From positions 1 through 6,161 of the forward strand of contig JAUXEA010000026.1 of NCBI GenBank assembly GCA_030620695.1: a DNA stretch of 6,161 nucleotides. Reading direction: 5' to 3'. The DNA is from Candidatus Aenigmatarchaeota archaeon. GTDB taxonomy: Archaea > Aenigmatarchaeota > Aenigmatarchaeia > QMZS01. Each line of letters starts with the position of its first letter. Within the stretch, counting starts at the first letter, position 1. The position numbers and the translations under genes are program-made. The notes beneath the pieces were generated by a model. It searched no databases. It was not told where the DNA came from and saw nothing but the letters and a program-made list of their open reading frames with translations. Below are positions 1 through 4,516 of this stretch, piece after piece.

Positions 1-1
1 G

Positions 2-538
2 GATGATATTACTATTGATAAAAATCGTGGGGTTAAGGAACTGTCAACGTCATATTTTATTATTTCTGTGTATACGCTTTTACGACATCTTAAAAATAAT
101 TATGTAGTAGATGGTGAACTTAAAGAAAAATTTAAGGAATTTGTCTGCCAGTTTTATCAGAGGTGGAAATCAGATACTGAATCTGATAGTGATATGTCTA
201 TATTTAGAGAAAAAAGACAACAAGATGTATTTTCTTTAGAATCAAGAGATAGAATAATACGATTATCTTTTTTCGATTTTTATCCAAATGCGAAGAGAAA
301 AGATACCCAAAGATTATTTAATGAAGCCCAAAGAATTAAGATATATAGAAGGGACAAAGGGATATGTCAAGAATGCTTAAAGGAAGGTTTGGATGAGGAA
401 AATGCAAAAGTTCTTTGGAACGAATATGATGCTGACCATATATTAGCACATTCAAAAAGTGGTTCAACTGATGAAGCAAATGGACAAGTGTTATGTAGAA
501 AACATAATAGGTCTTTTCAAGATAAAATAAAAAAATGA
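2..538 (+). CDS. HNH endonuclease, C-terminal part (5' end outside window)
   Basis: The reading frame is open from base 2, so this is the last 178 residues of a longer protein; the GTG at 68 is probably internal. The C-terminal 60 residues form an HNH nuclease fold. A CQEC pair (visible residues 122-125) and a CRKH group (165-168) can hold a structural zinc, and the DADH motif (143-146), with a following Asn (160) in an NGQVLC context, supplies the beta-beta-alpha-metal active site. HNH domains cut DNA with a divalent metal. The spacing resembles the C-terminal HNH of DUF262-type, GmrSD-like restriction and defence proteins, but the N-terminal part that would decide this is not in the window. 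The upstream 100 visible residues are charged and not recognised. The stop overlaps the ATG of the recombinase remnant (ATGA). All HNH residues appear intact, so the domain may be active. Confidence 0.75.
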   Translation, partial: DDITIDKNRGVKELSTSYFIISVYTLLRHLKNNYVVDGELKEKFKEFVCQFYQRWKSDTESDSDMSIFREKRQQDVFSLESRDRIIRLSFFDFYPNAKRKDTQRLFNEAQRIKIYRRDKGICQECLKEGLDEENAKVLWNEYDADHILAHSKSGSTDEANGQVLCRKHNRSFQDKIKK

Positions 539-915
539 TTGTAGAATTATTGTATGGTTGTGGTTTACGTGTGAGTAAACTGGTAAATTTGAAAAAACAG
601 GATTTTAATTTTGATGAAAAACTTATCCATATAAAACTTGCAAAGGGTAGAAAAGATATGTATGTTGAGATTCCAAATTCTATAAAAGAAAAATTAGAAT
701 ATTATTCCAATCTCAATAATGAAGAAATATTTTTTCCATCATCAAGGGGAGGAAAATTGACAACTGTATCAAGAGCCAGGTCTCCATACACATTAAAGCA
801 CTGATTTGAGAATTATCCAAAAACTTTAGTCCATTCTGATATTAAAATAACTCAGGTTTACTTAGGGATATCAAATCAACTAATAAAAAACATAAAAACT
901 CCTTTAGATTTACTC
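535..915 (+). pseudogene. xerA: Decayed XerA-type tyrosine recombinase
   Basis: The first 89 codons match the start of the catalytic domain of archaeal XerA/XerC-type site-specific recombinases: the box I motif LLYGCGLR with catalytic Arg12, and an AKGRKD beta-hairpin with the catalytic Lys. The N-terminal DNA-binding domain is absent; a stop lies just upstream in frame, so the ATG is fortuitous. After residue 78 about 15 family residues are missing. The HxLRH motif then reads YTLKH, losing the catalytic His and Arg, and a TGA at 802-804 follows. The same frame continues past the stop as ENYPKTLVHSDIKITQVY and ends in a typical XerA tail (NQLIKNIKTPLDLL) with the nucleophilic Tyr still present but about 10 residues missing before it. 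Truncation, internal deletions, lost catalytic residues and the stop make it non-functional. The tail overlaps the 3' end of the convergent EF-2 gene by about 6 bases. Confidence 0.85.
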
Positions 916-3066
916 CAACCCCTTCCTCTTCTTAATTCTTCCTATAACCTGTTCCTGGAGTGAAGTTGGTAATTTTTCAAACACAACATTAATCAGAGAA
1001 TAAAAACCTTTTCCACCTGTTGCTGATTTTAATGCTCCTTCAAATCCGAGCACCATTTCTGAAACAGGTAGTTTTGCTTTTATAATTGCAGCACCCAGTT
1101 CGGTTTCAACATTTGAAACCTGCCCCCTCCTATTTTGGATTTCATTCATTGCACTACCAACTAATTCCTCCGGGACATCAACTCTTATTATCTGCAAAGG
1201 CTCTAAAATTCTTGGTTTTGATTCCAGCATTGCATCCCTGATTGCCTGTCTTACCGCAGGAATTACCTGTGCAGGACCCCTGTGTATTGCGTCTTCATGT
1301 AGTTCAGCATCCATGATTTTGACTTTTATTTTTGAGCAGGGCTCTTTTGCCAAAGGTCCCTCATCACAAACATCCTTAAATGCCTGTTTTAATAATTCAA
1401 AAGTTTCATTTAAATACTGGATTCCTTTTGTTGCATTTATCAGAATATTTTTGTTGTACACATTAAGAATCTTTTTTGCTTCATCTCTTTCCAACCCATA
1501 TTTGACAAATAATTCTATTGCCTCTGCTTTAATCTTAGCTACTTTTTCAGTTGGAATTTCCCCTGAGTTTAAAGCATCATAAACAGATTCCTCTAAAGGC
1601 TCAACAATAATATAAAATTTATTGTGTTTGTTCGGGCTTTTCCCTTCTACTTCATGAGGGGTAATTGATTCAATAGTCTCCCTGTAAACAACAATCGGGG
1701 TGGAACTTTTTATTTCAATTTCCTTCTCTTTTAATACATTCTCAACTTTTGCGTTTATGTGTAATTCCCCGAGACCAGAGACCAGGTACTCTCCTGTTTC
1801 CTCGTTTATTTTAACTTCTAAACTCGGGTCTTCCTTGCTAACCTGTTTTAGAAATTCAATTAATTTTGGCAAATCTTTTATATCATTTGGCTCTATTGAT
1901 TTTGTTACAACAGGCTCAAAGATGTGTTTTATTGATTCAAAAGGGGTTATTATATTTTCAGGATTGCAGATTGTTTCACCGGAAAAAGCTTCACTTATCC
2001 CAACAATGCCAATAATATTTCCTGCCAAGGCCTCATCAATCTGGACTCTTCTTGGACCTTTATAAATAGAAACCTGCTGGACCCTTTGTCTTTTATGCTG
2101 TCCAACAAGATAGACTTCTTCCCCGCCTTTGAGAGTCCCTGAGAACAATCTTGCAGTTGCAACCAGGCCGGCATGAGGGTCAGGGATAACTTTTGTAACA
2201 ACCCCTGCCAAACTTTCCTTTGAATTACAATTAATCATTCCAGCTCCAGCCCCGGTTTTTTCATCCCCGGACCATATTTTTGAGGTTCTGTATTTCTGTG
2301 CTTCTACGGGGTTTGGAAGATGTTTAATTATAGAATCTAATAGAACATTGTGCAAAGGAGCTTTTTTTGCCAATTCCTTTTCTTTATCCTGGTTAGTAAG
2401 GTCAACTATATCTTTAAATGTAACTTTGGTCTTTTGCATATATGGAATTGAAATTGCCCAGTTCTTGTATGCAGAACCAAAAGCAACCGAGCCGTCCTGA
2501 ACATTTACAGCCCATTTCTCAGCAAATTCCGGCTCACCATATTTTTTGATTAACTCATTTACTTCTTTTATATATTTTTCAAATCTTTTTTGCATTTCCT
2601 CCGGGGATAACTTTAATTCTTTAACCAGCCTGTCAACTTTGTTTATAAAAAGAATTGGTTTTACTCTCTCTTTCAAAGCCTGTCTTAAAACAGTTTCTGT
2701 CTGGGGCATCACACCTTCAACAGCACAAATAACAACAATTGCCCCGTCTACTGCTCTCATTGCTCTTGTTACATCCGCACCAAAATCAACATGCCCGGGG
2801 GTATCAATTAAATTAATAAGATAATCAAGTTGGTCATAATTATAAACAATAGAAACATTTGCAGAATAGATTGTAATTCCCCTCTCCTGCTCCTGCTTGT
2901 CAAAATCAGTAAAAAGCTGCTTTCCTGCCAGTTCTTCAGAAAGCATTCCTGCCCCTGCAAGTAAATTATCTGTAAAAGTCGATTTTCCATGGTCTATATG
3001 TGCAATTATACCAATATTCCTGATGTTTTCCCTGTTTCTCATCAACTTCAAGATATCTTCTGCCAT
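910..3066 (-). CDS. fusA: Translation elongation factor aEF-2
   Basis: This 718-residue cytoplasmic GTPase drives translocation of tRNA and mRNA on the ribosome. All G motifs are visible: G1 AHIDHGKST (22-30), G2 RGITI (62-66), G3 DTPGH (88-92), G4 NKVD (142-145) and G5 GSA (197-199). Domain II covers about 285-370. Domain III follows to about 450, with LVSGLGELH near 428-436. Domain IV carries DAIHRGPAQ, where His595 aligns with the diphthamide histidine of yeast eEF2 (H699 by recall), so a diphthamide pathway is expected elsewhere in the genome. The C-terminal domain V has the ATGGKGF motif (682-688). Length is close to the roughly 730 usual for archaeal EF-2, and no key residue is missing. 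The ATG at 3066 puts the first G motif at the normal distance. No Shine-Dalgarno is seen, consistent with a short-leader transcript. It diverges from the PRC-barrel gene and converges on the recombinase remnant. Confidence 0.97.
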   Translation of the reverse strand: MAEDILKLMRNRENIRNIGIIAHIDHGKSTFTDNLLAGAGMLSEELAGKQLFTDFDKQEQERGITIYSANVSIVYNYDQLDYLINLIDTPGHVDFGADVTRAMRAVDGAIVVICAVEGVMPQTETVLRQALKERVKPILFINKVDRLVKELKLSPEEMQKRFEKYIKEVNELIKKYGEPEFAEKWAVNVQDGSVAFGSAYKNWAISIPYMQKTKVTFKDIVDLTNQDKEKELAKKAPLHNVLLDSIIKHLPNPVEAQKYRTSKIWSGDEKTGAGAGMINCNSKESLAGVVTKVIPDPHAGLVATARLFSGTLKGGEEVYLVGQHKRQRVQQVSIYKGPRRVQIDEALAGNIIGIVGISEAFSGETICNPENIITPFESIKHIFEPVVTKSIEPNDIKDLPKLIEFLKQVSKEDPSLEVKINEETGEYLVSGLGELHINAKVENVLKEKEIEIKSSTPIVVYRETIESITPHEVEGKSPNKHNKFYIIVEPLEESVYDALNSGEIPTEKVAKIKAEAIELFVKYGLERDEAKKILNVYNKNILINATKGIQYLNETFELLKQAFKDVCDEGPLAKEPCSKIKVKIMDAELHEDAIHRGPAQVIPAVRQAIRDAMLESKPRILEPLQIIRVDVPEELVGSAMNEIQNRRGQVSNVETELGAAIIKAKLPVSEMVLGFEGALKSATGGKGFYSLINVVFEKLPTSLQEQVIGRIKKRKGLE

Positions 3067-3101
3067 AAATCTTTTATCAATAAAATAATTAATGGGTTCT
3101 G

Positions 3102-3115
3102 TTAATATTTATTTA
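3102..3115 (-). promoter_or_regulatory. Candidate TATA box of the EF-2 gene
   Basis: On the minus strand the sequence TAAATAAATATTAA is centred about 42 bases before the EF-2 ATG, predicting a transcript start near 3082 and a leader of about 16 bases. A second AT-rich stretch at about 3079-3091 would instead give a leaderless transcript. The whole 120-base region is AT-rich, so the choice is uncertain. Confidence 0.4.
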
Positions 3116-3160
3116 CAACTGAAAGATTCCCCCAATAAACCTAATAAACTACTAATTAAA

Positions 3161-3170
3161 TATATAAATA
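3161..3170 (+). promoter_or_regulatory. TATA box of the PRC-barrel gene
   Basis: TATATAAATA, preceded by an A-rich stretch that could serve as BRE, is centred about 22 bases before the ATG at 3187. Archaeal transcription starts about 22-27 bases downstream of the TATA centre, so the transcript should be leaderless or nearly so, which fits the absence of a Shine-Dalgarno. Confidence 0.65.
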
Positions 3171-3186
3171 CTTTAAAATTATTATT

Positions 3187-3465
3187 ATGGCAGTAAATGT
3201 GAGGTCTTTTTCAGATGTTGTGGGAAAAGATGTTTTTACCTTAGATGGAAAATATTGTGGAAAAGTCAAAGATTTTAAAATAGATTTGGGAAAATTCAGA
3301 GTAACTTCACTGGTTGTAGAAGCATTCAGGGGAACCTTTCTTTCTGAGATTTTAGGGGGTGAAAAAAAAGGTGTTGTTGTGCCTTATTCAAGTGTCGAAG
3401 CAGTAGACGACATTGTCTTAATCAGAAATATTTTCAAGGGAGTTGTCGGAGAGGAAAGGGAATAA
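3187..3465 (+). CDS. PRC-barrel domain protein
   Basis: This 92-residue protein is a single PRC-barrel. Residues 10-30 (VVGKDVFTLDGKYCGKVKD) are the typical first strands with the G-K-x-x-G-x-x turn; FRVTSLVVEAF forms the central hairpin, and the segment around residues 56-80 (GGEKKGVVVPYSSVEAVDDIVLI) holds the usual Val-Pro-Tyr-x-x-Val strand near the end of the barrel. No signal peptide or membrane segment is seen. In the family, stand-alone archaeal PRC-barrels include the CdpB proteins that work with SepF in FtsZ-based division, the CdvA N-terminal domain is also a PRC-barrel, and others relate to RNA-processing RimM. Which role applies cannot be told from this window. The ATG follows a strong TATA box by about 22 bases and no better start exists. 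It stands alone: EF-2 diverges upstream and the tRNA converges downstream. Confidence 0.85.
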   Translation: MAVNVRSFSDVVGKDVFTLDGKYCGKVKDFKIDLGKFRVTSLVVEAFRGTFLSEILGGEKKGVVVPYSSVEAVDDIVLIRNIFKGVVGEERE

Positions 3466-3560
3466 TTTATTTTGTGTTTTGGTTTATGGATAAATGGAGG
3501 AAGATAAGAAAGGTCATCTAAAGGTGTAAAGTTGAAAATTGGGGGATTATTAGAAAATTT

Positions 3561-3570
3561 GATAAAAATA
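3561..3570 (-). terminator. T-rich stop signal after the tRNA
   Basis: Directly after the discriminator base the minus strand reads TATTTTTATC. A run of five T right after a tRNA is the normal intrinsic stop for archaeal RNA polymerase. No CCA is encoded, so CCA must be added after transcription. Confidence 0.45.
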
Positions 3571-3590
3571 AGCCCCGGGCGAGATTTGAA

Positions 3591-3705
3591 TTTACGGAAT
3601 TTTTTTCTTTCTTTTCATTGAAATTTCATTCATTTTGCTATGCAAAATGATGCATCATTTTCTTTCAGAAAATGAGTGTCTTTCTTCTTAAGAAAGAAAA
3701 GTTCA
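3591..3705 (-). other. tRNA-Thr intron 2 (115 bases, position 53/54)
   Basis: It separates the T-stem 5' strand from the T-loop. The predicted bulge-helix-bulge has a central helix in which exon bases 49-51 (ACG) pair with intron CGT at 3596-3594, with a C48-A mismatch making the fourth position. Bulges are AG|T (3707-3705) and AA|T (3592-3590), each cut after its second base. The intron-side helix is GAA/TTC, a small internal loop, then 11 pairs between 3700-3690 and 3613-3603. The exon-side helix is poor, so this is a relaxed motif. Inside are two tandem hairpins, 3630-3650 (9 pairs) and 3655-3675 (8 pairs), and an alternative 7-pair hairpin 3680-3696 that would compete with the long helix. 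The end point could shift by one base because both junctions have T; the product is the same. Confidence 0.82.
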
Positions 3706-3743
3706 CTCGTGACCTGCTGCTTACGAAGCAGCCGCTCTACCAA

Positions 3744-3897
3744 TTGCTCCTTACCCTTCTTTTATCTCGAACACGCTTAGCGTGTGAGGAAGCTCCCTTT
3801 CTTTTGGGTAATCTTTTTAGCCAACTTCTTTTTTGGGTGTCGGCCTTTTGGTCAATCTATCCAACAAAGGCTGACTTCGGGAAAGAAAAGGGTAAGA
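3744..3897 (-). other. tRNA-Thr intron 1 (154 bases, position 15/16)
   Basis: It interrupts the D-loop. The bulge-helix-bulge is exact in its core: exon D-stem bases GCTC (3903-3900) pair with intron GAGC (3749-3746) as the 4-pair central helix. The bulges are AG|T (3899-3897) and AA|T (3745-3743), and a 9-pair intron helix CTTACCCTT/AAGGGTAAG joins 3896-3888 with 3758-3750. Only weak pairing is seen on the outer exon side. Cutting after the second bulge base gives G15 next to T16, restoring a normal D-loop. Internal structure includes a 6-pair hairpin at 3771-3785 and a longer arm at 3839-3875 with one mismatch and an inner TTGG/CCAA helix. No homing-endonuclease frame and no box C/D pair are present. 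Confidence 0.87.
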
Positions 3898-3931
3898 CTG
3901 AGCTACCGGGGCATAATTATCCAACAAAAGA

Positions 3932-3941
3932 GATTTAATTT
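3932..3941 (-). promoter_or_regulatory. Candidate TATA box of the tRNA-Thr gene
   Basis: On the minus strand AAATTAAATC is centred about 25 bases before the first tRNA base, the spacing expected for a transcript beginning at or just before the tRNA 5' end. The match to the TATA consensus is moderate and the flanks are also AT-rich. Confidence 0.45.
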
Positions 3942-3964
3942 CTAAATCTTAATGTCAGTATAAT

Positions 3965-3999
3965 TAGCAGAGGATATTATGGTAATATACCTTCTGCTA
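3965..3999. repeat. Imperfect inverted repeat / strong hairpin
   Basis: Fifteen pairs form from TAGCAGA + GG + ATATTA (left, 3965-3979) with TAATAT + CC + TCTGCTA (right), around a TGG loop at 3980-3982. Two single-base bulges lie on the right arm (A3989 and T3992). One arm contains the stop codon of the small zinc-protein gene on the minus strand, so the RNA hairpin would sit exactly at its 3' end and about 50 bases before the tRNA. A T-run does not follow, so it is not a classic terminator; it may protect or process an mRNA end, or be a regulator site. Confidence 0.6.
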
Positions 4000-4167
4000 T
4001 ATTTTCAGATTTAATTCTCCTAATTTCTCTACAACTATGGGAGCACAGTCTCTGCACACCCAAATCTCTTTTTTTCCGTCTTTTATTTTTTTGATTATCT
4101 GTATTCTCCCTGTTTTATTTGCTTTAAATCTTTTTCCACAGATATTACATTTGTGAAATTTTAACAT
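3997..4167 (-). CDS. Small two-CxxC zinc-binding protein
   Basis: A 56-residue frame begins at the ATG at 4167; a stop lies seven codons upstream with no other start between. It encodes MLKFHKCNICGK, a Lys-rich middle, and WVCRDCAP near the end. The two pairs, Cys7/Cys10 and Cys38/Cys41, are spaced as in a zinc ribbon or knuckle with a 27-residue basic hairpin between them, and the tail is a short helix-like segment. High Lys/Arg content suggests nucleic-acid or ribosome contact, but I do not recognise the family and assign no function. The frame has no internal stop, its cysteine pattern is unlikely by chance in AT-rich DNA, and it fills the otherwise empty gap before the divergent eS26 gene (20 bases between ATGs). 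The stop lies in a strong hairpin. Confidence 0.72.
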   Translation of the reverse strand: MLKFHKCNICGKRFKANKTGRIQIIKKIKDGKKEIWVCRDCAPIVVEKLGELNLKI

Positions 4168-4187
4168 AATTAAAATTATTAATAATT

Positions 4188-4463
4188 ATGGCAACTGCAC
4201 CTTACAAAAGGACTCATAAACATGGGAAAGGAAGAGGAGATGAGCAGACAGTAGTCTGCTCTTTCTGCGGAAAAAAGGTGCCGAAATACAAGACATTTAG
4301 TGTTCAAAGAGGATTTTCTATTTCAGACAGTTCCCTGCGTAAAGAATTATCCAGAGATATTTTAATGACCCCGACAAGGAAACTCTATGCCTGCCCAAGT
4401 TGTGCAAGACACAGAAAAATCTCGCAGCCAGGGAAATCAAGAAAATCAAAAAGGGGAAAGTAA
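4188..4463 (+). CDS. rps26e: Small-subunit ribosomal protein eS26
   Basis: This 91-residue protein matches the eS26 family, a zinc-binding protein near the mRNA exit channel of the small subunit. A basic N-terminus (KRTHKHGKGRG) leads to CSFCGKKVPKYK (Cys24, Cys27), equivalent to the CxxC-K-x-x-P-K-D-K motif of eukaryotic S26. KLYACPSCARHRKI (Cys69, Cys72) matches the LYYCVSCAIHxKI motif, and the tail is Lys/Arg-rich. Length is slightly below the eukaryotic 100-120 residues because the C-terminal tail is short. The middle section is divergent. The family occurs patchily in archaea. The ATG directly follows AT-rich DNA; a TTTTAACAT stretch about 25 bases upstream could act as TATA for a leaderless transcript and would lie inside the first codons of the divergent zinc gene. 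It converges with pheT, 53 bases between the stops. Confidence 0.88.
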   Translation: MATAPYKRTHKHGKGRGDEQTVVCSFCGKKVPKYKTFSVQRGFSISDSSLRKELSRDILMTPTRKLYACPSCARHRKISQPGKSRKSKRGK

Positions 4464-4516
4464 TTATTGGAGTTTTATACAATGTTATTTAGCGAAAATA
4501 ATGGGTAGAATGGTTG

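Larger units (their letters stand above)
3571..3912 (-). tRNA. trnT: tRNA-Thr(CGU) with two non-canonical introns (three exons)
   Basis: Exon 1 is 3912-3898, exon 2 is 3743-3706 and exon 3 is 3590-3571. Joined they make 73 bases: acceptor stem GCCCCGG/CCGGGGC, all seven pairs perfect; D-stem GCTC/GAGC with an 8-base loop holding A14, G15, G18G19 and A21; anticodon stem GCTGC/GCAGC around loop TTCGTAA, with anticodon CGU at 3725-3723; variable loop AGGTC; T-stem with one A49-C65 mismatch; and T-loop TTCAAAT. G35, U36 and discriminator U73 are threonine identity features in archaea, and G15-C48 gives the normal Levitt pair. The anticodon reads the Thr codon ACG. Intron 1 follows position 15 and intron 2 follows position 53; 37/38 is uninterrupted. 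Both junctions fit bulge-helix-bulge cuts (see the intron entries), so the product needs the splicing endonuclease and RNA ligase. All three exons are in order on one strand, so cis-splicing is expected. CCA is not encoded. Confidence 0.92.

Noticed and set aside
1313..2990. Several 60-120-codon frames within the EF-2 gene on both strands
   Set aside because: All are shadows of the continuous 718-residue EF-2 frame, with no domain signal of their own.
3466..3570. Possible short gene between the PRC-barrel gene and the tRNA
   Set aside because: The only ATG frames are about 10 codons; the stretch holds only the end signals of the two converging genes.
3591..3705. Box C/D guide RNA inside intron 2
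   Set aside because: A CTGA and a near TGATG lie close together, but the outer C box and final D box are missing, so no proper C-D'-C'-D order can be built.
3744..3897. Homing endonuclease or other protein in intron 1
   Set aside because: 154 bases is too short for a LAGLIDADG protein and no frame with such motifs is seen.
3571..3912. Two separate tRNA genes, a degraded tRNA, or a split (trans-spliced) tRNA
   Set aside because: The three pieces are complementary parts of one cloverleaf, in order on one strand, with matching helices at both junctions; no second anticodon or acceptor end is present.
3672..3938. 88-codon open frame on the + strand across the tRNA region
   Set aside because: It runs antisense through all of exon 2, intron 1 and exon 1 of the tRNA-Thr gene, has no recognisable protein features, and exists because the region is stop-poor.
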